Of a DNA stretch of 64,000 nt, positions 10,794-21,650 are shown one piece after another. Position 1 is the first letter of the stretch, and each line of letters opens with the position of its first letter. The position numbers were made by a program, and so were the translations under genes. The stretch is taken from NCBI GenBank assembly GCA_947683425.1, contig CANTUQ010000073.1:9210501-9274500 (forward strand), written 5' to 3'. The notes below the pieces were generated by a model. That model saw only the letters and a program-made list of their open reading frames with translations, was not told the origin of the DNA and searched no databases. Origin of the DNA: Excoecaria cochinchinensis (Eukaryota; Streptophyta; Magnoliopsida; Malpighiales; Euphorbiaceae).

Positions 10794-12027
10794 ATACGTT
10801 TAGTCGGTTCTAGCCGACTAGGTATTTAGAAGTGTGTCTGTATAGTTTTATGTTGGGCAAAGCAGATGTCCTTGTTCCTTATGTGTGCATTGGGAATGAA
10901 AGTTCCCAGTAAGATAAGGTATTTAGTTAAAGTGTTAGCTCGGTAGATTATAATCTGCCTACTCTGGACTTTTATATGTGCTTGCTAGATTTGGGATGTG
11001 TTTGCTAGATGAGTTATTAGAGGTTCTATTAGGAATTATCTTCAGTATAATGTGGATAATGGGAGAAAGTTTTGTAAGAGTCCTTGAATTTTTTGATAAG
11101 TGATTACCCCTTGGGAAGAGATATTTGGTGATTTCGAAATGGAAGAGTACATAAATTTTATAAGAATATGGTAACACTCCGTATGTCTATCAGCTGTCTC
11201 ATCGAAATCATTTGAAATGAGCATATTGAACATGGGGATGGGAAAAGTGCATTGTTGTAGCCTACATTGCATTTCTGCATCATTTTGCATACATCAATCA
11301 GTACATAGTAATTTCATTCACATCCCTCAATTGTATGTGAAAAGCATCCGTGTATGTGTTTCATTTGAAGAGAAAGCTGACAAGGTATACATAGAGTGTT
11401 TGATATTAAGAGGAGGCATGTTGATAAAGAGTATCGTAGTTGTTAAGGAAAATGTAAAGTGAAAATAGTTAGAGTTAAGAAGAAAAGAATATTATGGAAC
11501 TTTGTGCAAGTCAATGTGATAAGATTTTGATTAAGACATAAGTGTTATAAGTGAAGAAAGTAACTCGCGTATCTGATATATTTGAGGTATTAAAGAAATT
11601 GCGTGTTAAGATGTCATGAGTATAATGGTTCAGGTGTGAAGTGCATGTGTTTTTTTTTTTTAATGGTAGTAGAAGTAATGATTGTTCTGATAAATATGAT
11701 TGATTTGAACGTAAGTTAATGAGAACGGAATTATGAGATTTGATTAAATCAGTTTTATGAGTATGAGTATGGTTGCGAACAAAAAAAGGTTATGATTTGT
11801 ATAGTTGCTATGATTGAAAGAAGTTGTTTAAGAGCATAGTGATGGAATAAGTAAAAACAGATAAGTATGTTAAGAATTGAGTGTTCAGGAATAATTAAAA
11901 GGTATGTGTTATAAGTGCAGAATGTAAGTGTCATACGATGACATATAAGTAATCTATATGAATGATAGCGACTTGGAGTATAGTCTATGGACTCTCCGAT
12001 GTGAGTGAATTTTGAGGATAAAATTCT

Positions 12028-12043
12028 TTAAGGAGCGAAGAGT
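12028..12043 (+). promoter_or_regulatory. Polypurine tract
   Basis: TTAAGGAGCGAAGAGT just before the 3' LTR, preceded by GAGGATAAAATTC, the usual tail of chromovirus coding regions. It would prime plus-strand DNA. Confidence 0.75.
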
Positions 12044-14702
12044 TGTAACACCCTGAAATGTGCCCTAGACGGATTTGTACATGTCTAGGAATAGTGGTGG
12101 CTGAATTTTTGTAATGGTGATGTTGAGTGTGCTGAAAGGATGAATTTGGTATTAATGTAAAAGTTTCGGCAAGTACGGCCAATTGTAAAGTTGTGAGGTA
12201 TTAATTTAGGACTTAATTGAGGGAATCAATTAATGATGTGGGCCTATGTGGAGAATGATAAAGTTTTATGCTAACTGAAGGAAAGGAAGTATGATCAAGG
12301 ATTAAAAAGGGAATTTGACATAAAAATCTTATATGGACCAATAGCAAAGTGACATGTGGCATGGAGATAAGAATGGATTGAAGAGGTATAAAAGGAAGAG
12401 AGAGAACATGAGAGAGGGCAAAAAAAAAAAATCTGCTCTCCTCTCTCTTACGTTCCTCATATTCTTCTTCTTCTTCTTCTTCTTCTTCTTCTTCTTCTTT
12501 TTCTTCTTCCTTGTCTCAATTTGTTCTCTTGCTGCTGTAGTTTTGGATGGTTTAGCAAATTCAAGGGTTGATAAGGTGAGTAATTGGTTCCTTTCTTCTT
12601 CTTTTCCTCTTATTTTACATGATTAAAGGTTATAGGTGATTTGGGTTGACCATTGAATTTTGGGTTGTTTTGTGTGTATTTGATGATGACACTGGATGAT
12701 TGTGATTATGGATGAGCAATCAATTGAGCTTATAGGAGCAAAGGAAGTCAGGTTTGGGATTTGTGTGTTTTAAGTACTTTTAATTATTAAAAGGTTAACT
12801 TAATATGTGACCTCAATAAAGGTATGTGCTCCTAAGAAGGTGTTAAAATGACATGTGTATCATTAAATGAAATAATTATGCATATAGCCTGCGTTAGTCA
12901 AGTCATGGATAGATAGGCATGACTATAGAGTTCTGTTGCTGTAGCCCCAATGTTTTCTAGACCCTGATTAGGTCACCGGTTGGGTCCTCACGATCCTTAT
13001 AAGTTGGATCTTGTTTAAGAATCCCCAATGTGAAAATGTTTTTGAATGAAAATGATAGAAGTTACATTTGTTTGTACCCCGGGTACTAATGTGTTCACTC
13101 GTTATCTACCCCCTTGACTTAGCAGGCAATAAATGAACCAAAGAATGTGAACGGAATAATAAGTATCGAGTTGATGAGCTTATGTGATGACTCGTGGGAA
13201 GGTATGAGAATAAGCATTGGATATGAATGTGAATATATTGTGTATTGTGGCTTATATGCTATCTGAGCTAGTGCTTTATGCACCTAAGTGTTCTCGGATC
13301 TGATATGGACCCCTATGTGAAATTATGGAATCCCCTTCGGGTATTTATGTGTTATAGTATCCTAATTCCAATATCAACGAAATAAAAGAAAGTGTAACAA
13401 ATAATGCATACTGTGTCACACCCCGAACTGGGCCTAGTCGGAATATGCTTGCTCAGTCGGAGTGAGTGAGGGTAATTCGTACATGAGTGATATGGATAAT
13501 AAGGATTTATTTGCTAAGAAATTAATTAAATAAGTTAAGTGAAGGAATTATTATGGTGTGCTTGTAGTGTATGGTAGTAAGATGTAAGTGGCTTATAAGG
13601 AAATGTTATGGTGTTAGATAGGTTTGGTACCATGGAGATATTAGTATAAGAGATGCTTGTGTGTGTTTGGTGTATGGTGCTTGTATGTATGAATGTTAAG
13701 ATATTTGTTGGGAACCAATGAGAGTTTGCCAAGTGGATTGAGTGGATAAGAATTAAAGGAAAGAAAGAAATAGGGAAAGGAAGGAGAGAGAAAGCAGATT
13801 TTCTTGCTTTTCCCGTTCCTCTCTTCCTCATGGGTTCTTTTCCTCTTTCTTTCCCCATTATTGCTCATCTTTCTCTTCTCTTTATTAGCTGGAGTTTGTA
13901 CAAGATTGTGGGTATTTTTGATTGAAGTTTGGAGCAAGATTGTAAAGGTAAGTTGAGGTTTTAGGGTTTCCTGCGTTTTGGAATTTCCTTCTTCTTATTC
14001 TCTGGCTTTGTTTAAGTTAGGGTTTTTGGATTAAGAGTAATTCTGTGGGTTTTGGTTTGTACAAGCTTTGAGTGACAAGAGGAAGCTCAAGGGAAAGGAA
14101 AAGATTATAGATGGAAGCTAGAAAGTGACTTTGGATCTTTGATTTCCAGGTTTGGGAACTTTTTATTTATGTATGATTTTGATTATATTCATGAGTTGTT
14201 TAAGTAATTTGAATGTGTTGATGATGATCTTTGATGATGGTAGTGAGTGTTGGTTTTAATTTGATAAAAAGTGCATGTGAATAGGATTTTGGTGAGGACT
14301 GTGTTAGGTTACACTTGACCCCTCTTTGGTTATTAGGCTATATCTGGAGTTTTAGAACTCCAAATGGTATGAAACCAGTTCCGTTGGAAAGCTAAGATAT
14401 ATTTCTACATATGTGTTAGAAATAGGGTTGAGCTAATTTTAATTCTAAGTGTCCCAAAAGAGGTCATGAAATAGAGCTATCTTCTCTGGACGGGTTCAGG
14501 AGAGCACTAAAGGTTGTTTAGATCATATCTGAATCTGTAGATACCCAATTGATCTGAAATTTGTTTTATTTGAAAGTAACATCCTAAAGAACATTTGTTA
14601 AGAAGGAAGTTTTGGCTAAAAATAGGATTTAAAAGTTGGTTTAGGCTGTACAAAAACGTGTAGTGCAGCAGTCCTTAGTTTTGTCTTCTGTTTTGCAAAT
14701 TT

Positions 14703-14817
14703 TTGGTATGTCACGGTCACAATGAATTTCATTGCCACCGTGACATACCAAAATGCTAGGCATAATGTAAATTTTTGGACCTCATGGTCACAATGAATTC
14801 ATTACCACCGTGACCCC
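14703..14817. repeat. Palindromic modules (CACGGTCACAATGAA type), two units
   Basis: A long near-perfect inverted repeat, TGGTATGTCACGGT/CACCGTGACATACCA at about 14706-14752, and a second, weaker one about 72 bp later (about 14778-14815). Confidence 0.85.
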
Positions 14818-15332
14818 TTCTGTCTTGACCATTTTAGGTGTTTTTCTTCCCGAATTGAACCCGTATTGCACCAGAACTTTCTAGGATCCATCCGATGTAT
14901 GTTTAGGACTATTAAATGAGTATAAGAATGGTTATCCCTTGGAAAATAAACATGATTAGGAGTAAGATTAATAGCAAACTAATGATGTAATAATGTGTAA
15001 ATGTATGTATTAGAATCAAGTCAAGTCTAACGACATTATTGAACATTATAATACTTTAATCTATATAAACGTGTATGATATGAACAAATATGCATAGGTA
15101 CGACTTAAGATCTAAGTTATAGATTCATGAAAGACGTCACATGAAATGAATTTGCTGAGTGATTATATATATTGATAATGGTAAATGTGCTCTAATGCTT
15201 TTAGCTTATGAATTCCTCTTTTTAATGGAGGCCATAATGCGATAAATCGGGTAAGTAAGTATTTATATAAATGCTCCAATAGTTGGTATGAATGGTATGA
15301 TAAAGTGTTTATGGAATAATAGTTTGTTCTGG

Positions 15333-15520
15333 GCATGTCACGGTGATAACCATTTTGGTTGTGACCGTGAGGTGTCCAGATTTTGCTTCTGTTATGGGTT
15401 CTGGACATGTCACGGTGACAACCATTTTGGTTGTGACCGTGAGGTGTCCCGACTTTTGCTTCTGTTTGGTTTCTTTGGTATGTCACGGTGACAACCAATC
15501 TGGTTGTGACCGTGACCTAC
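15333..15520. repeat. Palindromic modules (CACGGTGACAACC type), three units
   Basis: Three imperfect palindromes with arms TGTCACGGTGACAACCA and TGGTTGTGACCGTGA, starting at about 15337, 15408 and 15480: a period of about 71-72 bp. The same arms and period occur in the Athila LTR (18290-18690) and inside the Athila element (25706-25960). Confidence 0.9.
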
Positions 15521-16988
15521 TCTATTTTTATAAAAAGTGGTTAATGGTTAAAAGCATAATTTGAATGTTCAGTTAATGATTGGCATAATAATGTTTCTAT
15601 ATTGGATTCTGATTAGTTACGAACACAAGAATGTGATATCTATATAAGTATGATTTTTGGGATATGCGAATGTGATTACAAGTCTCTGAACAGGCTAAAG
15701 GTAACTCTGACCTGCGTATTGTACTTTTGTTTTTATCTGTAAATGGTCTTGTTTATAGTATGTGTATATGAAGTCAGTATGTCACATAATGTGAACACTA
15801 CATTTCTGTATAGTAATGTGACAAATTAATATGCATATGAATACGAGTTTGAATTACTGAATGCTGCGGCTGAAGTATGTGTATATTAATGTGAATATGT
15901 CCATTGTACTCTGGATTAAATATGATGATATTTATATACTGTCTGATATGACACCTGATTTGGAATGATGCATGACCTGCGAGAGTCAGTCTAGTGGATA
16001 GTTAGACATGCCTAATAGAGTCTATGTATGTGTAGCTGCAGCGCCCTTTGAACGATTTGGACCCTGATCAGGTCCCCGAATGGTTCCTCGCGAACCCCTA
16101 TTATGTGTATGTGTATGTGTATGGATCTTGTTTAAGATCCTGTGCAATGAAATGTTGCTTTCCGACTTGTACCTGTATGGTACATTATATTATGTGTTCC
16201 CTCTGAGGTTTCCCCGGTCAGAGATCGGGCTATGTGTTCCCTCATGAGGTCTCCCCCTCAGTACTCGTTATCCACTATTTTGAGTCAGCAGGTATTTCGT
16301 TTGCTCTATCTGATATGAATATGAGAATATGATATCCGAATGTGGAAGATTTCGGTCATGTGAACCAGTTGTGAATTCGAATGTGATTATAAATCTCTGA
16401 TTGGTTTAAGTGTAACTCTGATCTGTATATTGCACCCTTGTGGTTATCTGTAAATGGTCTTGTGTATAGTATGGGTATGTGAAGTCGGTGTATCACATAA
16501 TATGGGTACTACACTTCTGTATAGTAATGAGATAAATTAATATGTATGTGAATGCGAATCTGAATTACTGAATACTATGGTTGAAGTCTACATATATAAA
16601 CGTGAATATGTATTGTTAATTACTAAGATTAAGTATACTGATTTGTATACTTAGGAATGTGATCTTGAACCAACATATGTAACAAATTTAATACGACGCT
16701 ATATAGCTCCTTATTATTAGCTATTGTAGTAATTACGGTATGTTATTATGTGTTTACGTTTCATGGCATGATAATTTGTAATAAGTTTACGCAGTGGAAG
16801 TGTGGTGTTTTGACATCATCTCTTGGGTTTGGATAAATATAATGATTTTGGCAAAACAATTGGGTGTGTTAATAATATGAGTGTATGAGTGTAGTTAAGA
16901 ATATTCGAGTGCATGGCTATATTATACAAGCATGTATATTTATCTGTCAGGATTTTATGTATTCACCTTCGTGTATGTGGTATGCCTT

Positions 16989-17075
16989 GGCGACCGTTGT
17001 GAATGGTCGTCTATATTTTTGTGCTTTCCCCACTAAGCGTTATCGCTTAGCACGGGTTCTTTTTCCCGTGCAGGT
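16989..17075 (+). other. Three-hairpin module near LTR 3' end, copy 2
   Basis: CGACC/GGTCG, then CTAAGCG-TTAT-CGCTTAG (7-bp stem), then GCACGGG/CCCGTGC (7-bp stem), ending GTGCAGGTGG. It lies 406 bp before the LTR end. Homologous to 10368-10453 and to 34786-34880 (reverse). Confidence 0.65.
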
Positions 17076-18289
17076 GGCAGGTTTGCTTTGTTCGAGTCAC
17101 GCATCTGCAGAGTCGGCCACATAGGAGCTAGGAGTTTTGGTTTTTGTCCAGCTTCTTTATTTTGGATTTTGTAATTTTGTAAAATATGTATATGTAATAA
17201 TATGTAAAGATACTTATATTATATTCTGGGCCATGTAAATATTTGTATAGCGATGTTTTGAGAATAACTTCTATTGTATGCTTGTAAGTTTTCACAACTG
17301 TATGCTTTTGCTTAGTGTATGCGCGTTTGCGAAGTATGCATGTCCAAATCTACTTCTCAAGTTTTAAATTCATCCGTATTTTAGTATGCTTTGTCTCGCT
17401 TCTGTTCGGTAACACACCTACTCGTATGGCTTCCTACTCCCTTGTAGATGGGTTCGCCTACGTATGGGTTGGGGTGTTACATACTGTTAATCTGTTTATA
17501 AGTTGTGAATATAATTACTTATATGAGGCCATTATAGAGAATTATTGAAGTGTTTAATATAAGTAATTATTATAGTCAAATAATCAATAAATGAGTTATA
17601 TGGTTGCATTCCTTTGCATGTATTAAAGGTGCTTGTATGTTTGAACTTAGACTACATGTTACGATAAGTATGTCTGTCTTCAGGATTCCGGCCTTGATAA
17701 CTCATGCCTAATATCAGGTAAAGAACTTATGTGCATTGAATATTTATGAACATTAAATTTCAGTTCTAAAAGAATATGTTAGCTATATTGATTAATAACT
17801 TGAGATAATGTGTATTAGGCAAGAAATAGATAATTGAACCTATAGAATGAATTATGGATAAATTGGGAATTTGTATTCTGTGAATTATCTCTAAAACTAT
17901 GTGGTTCTGATTCCCTATCTTTGGGATACGTAGGAAGCTTGAAATATTCATTTCAAGCTCGAACCAAATCTTACAAGATCATTATGTTAAAAGTTTTGGA
18001 ATAATGCTTTAACTAGAACAAATTAAATATTTTCCCATTAAAGTCACAAGATTGTTTTTGTCATGAATTAAGAATACTTGGGAGAATGAGAATGTCTAGT
18101 GATAACTTCAATTTAGTATTTAGTTTTGATAGTATTTTCGTATGATTTATGGGTGTTTAGTGGTGGTTATTGTCTTGTCATGCTTACTTTAGATTAATTT
18201 TGTTAATCTTAGTGAATTTAGAATTTTTATGCATTTTAGTTAGCATTTTGATTGAGTTGAATTTTGTTTGCAGTATTTTTTCTAGGTAC

Positions 18290-18690
18290 CTCATGGTCAC
18301 AACAACATTGGCTATGACCGTGACATTCGAAGGATTCAAAATCAGTAGCTAGGCTTACTATAGGTCACGGTGGCAACCAATGTCATTGCCACCGTGACAT
18401 ATTTCTTCAATTGGGCAGAATGTAGGCAAGAAGTACCTCACGATGGCAACCTATCTGGTTGTCACCGTGACATAAAACTCACCAAGGCAGAATCAATTGA
18501 GGAGGTACCTCACGGTGGCAAGGGAATCCATTATCACCGTGACATAAGGATTTCCTGGACAGACGCGAAAGTTGAGCATCTAACGGTGGCAACAAATCTG
18601 GTTGCCACCGTGACCCTTATCCTGTGCGCGAGGCAGAATCAATTCCTTGAAAACCTCACGGTGACAACCATTTGGTTTCCACCGTGACCC
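18290..18690. repeat. Array of six palindromic units, about 72-bp period
   Basis: Units start at about 18292, 18362, 18437, 18507, 18580 and 18652. Each is an imperfect palindrome of about 38 bp with arms TCACGGTGGCAACC and GGTTGCCACCGTGA, separated by about 33 bp of unrelated sequence. The array ends about 8 bp before the TATA-like box. Confidence 0.9.
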
Positions 18691-18697
18691 CTCGGGA

Positions 18698-18706
18698 TAT
18701 TTAAAG
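18698..18706 (+). promoter_or_regulatory. TATA-like box of Athila LTR
   Basis: TATTTAAAG directly downstream of the palindrome array. Its position in the LTR and the parallel arrangement at 53564-53571 in another Athila-type LTR support a promoter. Confidence 0.55.
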
Positions 18707-19879
18707 ACAAGTTTTCTGTTTAGCTAAAGGAGGCGGATGTTTTGAACCTATTTTCATATTAGGGTTTTAGATCTAGGATTTTGAGAAGCTTTTTAGTTGT
18801 TCTTAATTTAGGTTTTCAATTTTGTCTTTAGAATAAAATTACAACTCAAGAGTTTTACATTTGAAACACATAGTTTAATTTCAATACACAGTTTTTACAT
18901 CAGAATTTCCAGAATTTTTCTTCGTCGAAGATTTGAAGGAGATCAGAGAACGTGGGATTCAATCGGGATTTTCTCTTTAATGAATTTCTGGGTCTATTCT
19001 TTCCTTTTTCCTTTTGATTTTGTAATGGATCGTGAGTAGTCTTTTAGTTGTTTGGGGAATCTTTGAATCCCCTACCCATGATGTGAATTTTGAACATATT
19101 TTGAATTTAAATATATGATCGAATGGTTTATTTCATTGGTTCTTATCGTTAATTCATGGGATTTATTTTCTCAAGTTAATTTCCATTTTTGCTGAATGAT
19201 TTATTTCATGTGTCTTTGTTGGTTATTGAGTTGTGTGGATTGGATGCCATGATTATTTACATTTATTTTTTATCATTCTTGCTGTATCTTTTGGACGACT
19301 CCGATTGGGAATCTAGAAGTGCAGAATTTTATGATTTAAGACTAGAATGGCGAGTGAGATAATTAAGTTCTGGGTTGTTTGACTCCGTATTGGGAAAATA
19401 AACCGAACTTAGGATTTTAGGCTAGTTATATGGCTGACACCAGTTTGGAATGTTATATAATTAGAGTGGCTGACTCCGGATTGGGAAGCTTGGGTTAAGA
19501 GGGTTATCCCGATTTCTTTCATATTTGGTTCTTGGATTAACTTTATTCACATTTGGGTATGGGGTGGATGAGTGAACCCGAGCAACATTTTTCTATTTTG
19601 AGTTCTTTGCTTGTTGATTTCTGCCATTAATTTATTTTTACCCAGATTTTTGCTGTCAGTTTAAATTCTTTTATTTTGAATTTCCGTTTTTGTTGTTTTA
19701 ATTTCTTTATTTTTAATCAATAGATAACTCTCAATTCAACAATTGGGAATTCTTTAGCATACATTTGATTTTTGTCACTTGCACACACAGTCCCTTGGGT
19801 ACGATAATTCGGGGTCCTAAATTTACCCCACTATATTACTTGCCGATTCAGTACACTTGCTGAGGTCGCGTCAAGTTTT

Positions 19880-19897
19880 TGGCGCCATTGCCAGGGA
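19880..19897 (+). promoter_or_regulatory. Primer binding site, Athila type (tRNA-Asp)
   Basis: TGGCGCCATTGCCAGGGA, seven bases after the LTR end. Plant Athila elements use a TGGCGCCGTTGCCGGGGA-type PBS, which from memory is complementary to tRNA-Asp. The gag-only element at 46987-54254 has nearly the same site. Confidence 0.85.
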
Positions 19898-20003
19898 TTG
19901 GCGTTGTTTGTGAGTTTTGATTATTATTTGTATGTATTTTTCTTTTTCTTTTTCTTTTCTTATTTTCTTTTTTTTTTTTATTCTTTTCAGGTAGTTGTGG
20001 TGT

Positions 20004-21650
20004 ATGAGCAGATTGAGACAAAGACAAATCGCACCCTACAACCCTAAAATCGAGAGGATGTTACATCAACGAAGGAGAGCTACTATGGAAAACAATCCTC
20101 GCATTAATGAATTTCCTCCCGAGAACGAACAAGTGCCGAGGGCACAAGAAGAGATACCGGGTAATTATAGAGAAGAGGTCCCTAGGTAGAGGACGATAAG
20201 GGACTATGCTGTGCCGAGATGGAATGAGGATCATCGGACAATTGTGCTGCTAGGGGAGTGCAGTTTGAGCTTAAACCAGCAACCATCAATATGGTACAGA
20301 GGAACCAGTTTTCGGGTTTAGAATTGGAAGATCCTGCACAGCACTTGGATATATTTTTTGAGGTTAGTGATACAGTCCAAATTTTAGGGCTGACATCTGA
20401 TGCGGTAAGATTAAAATTGTTTCCTTTCACTTTGATCGGAAAAGCGAGGGAATGGCTGTAAATGTTACCGAGCTAGTCAATCAGATCATGGGATCAGTTG
20501 CAAGAAAAGTTTTTGATGAGATTTTTCCCTCCTACAAAGACTGCAAATATCCGCAACAATATTTTGAGTTTTCAACAAATGAATGAGGAGCCTTTTTATG
20601 AGGGTTAGGAAAGGTTTAGGAGGTTATTGAGGAGTTATCCACATCATGAGATAGCGGTCTACCATTTGATGACAACATTCTATTCTGGGGTTACACCACA
20701 GAGAAGGTCCCTTTTGGATGCATCATCAGGAGGTTCATTTTTAAATAGGCTACCAGAAGAAGCTTTCCATCTGCTGGATGAGATGGCAGCAAATGATGCT
20801 CAATGGGCTGCACCTAGATCAGTTCCAAAAAGGCAAGGAATTCATAATGTGGATGAGGTGTCAATGCCGAAGGCACAAATAGAGTTAATGCAGAAGGAAA
20901 TGAGTGGATTGAAAGTTCGGAATGTAGCTGCTGTTCTCAAGAAAGTGGGTTGTATGAAAGTGGGCAATATGGTCAAGAGAGTGCAGCAATGGGGGATGTA
21001 AATGCTGTGGGAGATTACCGAAGCAATGATCCCTACAGTAACACGTACAATTCGCTTGGAGGAATCACCCAAACTTCTCTTGGAAGGATGGAAATCAGAA
21101 TGCATCATCTTCTCACCACAAGTGAGAGCTCCCTTCAACAAAAATATTCATCACAACCACAACCAGTCATACCAATCTCAATCATCCACTCATTACCAAA
21201 CACCGTATACACCAAATCACAACCAAGGGTAGAGTTTAAATCAATCACAACCTCAGTCTTACCACCCACCGGGATATCAACCGAGGCCATCGGTTTCAAG
21301 AGAAAAAGCCAAACCTTGAAGATATGTTAGCTAGCTTCATGAACAGTCAATAACAATTTGTGACTAGCCAACAACAGTTCATGGCTAACCAAGAAGCAAG
21401 GTGAAAATCTCAAGAACAATGGAACCGAAATCAAAACGCTTCGATGAGAAATTTAGAAACTCAATTGGGACAGCTTGCAAATTCTATGGCTCAAAGGCAA
21501 CCGGGAACTTTTCCTTCGAATGTGGACCGGAATCCTAAGGAAGAAGCTAAAGCTATCACATTGAGAAGCGGTAAGGAGGTAGTGCAAGGAGAGGACCAGG
21601 TAAAATTTCTTCACCATCAACAAGTAAGGAGGAGCCGACATGGAAGGTAA
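20004..21650 (+). pseudogene. gag: Athila gag (degenerate)
   Basis: Structural protein of the particle. It starts MSRLRQRQIAPYNP, has a stop at 20187-20189 and a frame change near 20250, then the capsid-like core: ..INMVQRNQFSGLELEDPAQHL.. (20258 on), LKLFPFTLIGKAREWL, a stop at 20459-20461, RSYPHH.., TTFYSGVTPQRRSLLDASSGG and LLDEMAANDAQW. The C-terminal part (DPYSNTYN.., then LETQLGQLANSMAQRQPGTFPSNVDRNP at 21444-21640) is in other frames. No intact CCHC knuckle can be found where one is expected (about 20920-21000). Compare the intact relative at 51197-52567. Confidence 0.85.

Larger units (their letters stand above)
10777..12043 (+). other. Interior of non-autonomous element, no recognisable gene
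   Basis: 1267 bp between the PBS and the polypurine tract. No gag, protease, RT, RNase H or integrase motif is visible in any frame. The longest frame (11217-11462, 81 residues) matches nothing I recognise. The sequence is AT-rich with many stops. Confidence 0.75.
13414..17481 (+). mobile_element. Solo LTR, 4068 bp, with TSD TACTG
   Basis: Starts TGTCACACCCCGAAC and ends GTTGGGGTGTTACA, flanked by direct repeats TACTG (13409-13413 and 17482-17486). The uninterrupted target is present at 9531 in the 5' LTR of the host element, so the insertion is certain. No PBS, coding sequence or second LTR is present. It probably arose by LTR-LTR recombination. It holds two groups of palindromic modules and a three-hairpin module. 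Small open frames (15163-15564, 16885-17124) fall on these structures and are not genes. Confidence 0.95.
6720..18099 (+). mobile_element. Non-autonomous Ty3/gypsy-type element with 4-kb LTRs, nested
   Basis: 5' LTR 6720-10776, initiator-Met-type PBS, 1267-bp interior without gag or pol, polypurine tract, then a 3' LTR beginning at 12044. The 3' LTR is split by a solo LTR (13414-17481) and cut at 18099 by an Athila element. TGTAACACCC..GGGGTATTACA ends, very long LTRs, a TGGTAT(C/T)AGAGC PBS and the ..GAGGATAAAATTCTTTAAGG tail fit Tekay/Del-type chromoviruses. Because no protein domain remains, the lineage is inferred. Confidence 0.8.
12044..18099 (+). repeat. 3' LTR of non-autonomous element, interrupted and truncated
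   Basis: 12044-13413 and 17487-18099 align with the 5' LTR. Between them lies the solo LTR 13414-17481 with its target duplication. The junction at about 12808 skips the segment matching 7466-8930, with short homology (ATGT) at the break. At 18100 an Athila LTR begins, and the rest of this LTR is not found in the window. The TATA box is kept at 12387-12395. Confidence 0.85.
18100..19873 (+). repeat. 5' LTR of Athila element
   Basis: Starts TGATAACTTCAATTTAG and ends GAGGTCGCGTCA, followed by the PBS. It contains six palindromic units (18290-18690), a TATA-like box directly after them, and T-rich sequence downstream. In 19300-19500 there are three short repeats of the theme GACTCCG.TTGGGAA. 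Its partner LTR is not in the window, so the boundaries rest on the TG..CA ends and the PBS. Confidence 0.8.

Noticed and set aside
18290..18690. Looks like a CRISPR array: 38-bp palindromic repeats with about 33-bp spacers
   Set aside because: The repeats are imperfect, the region is inside a plant LTR next to a TATA box, and no cas gene exists in the window. The likeness is only in spacing.
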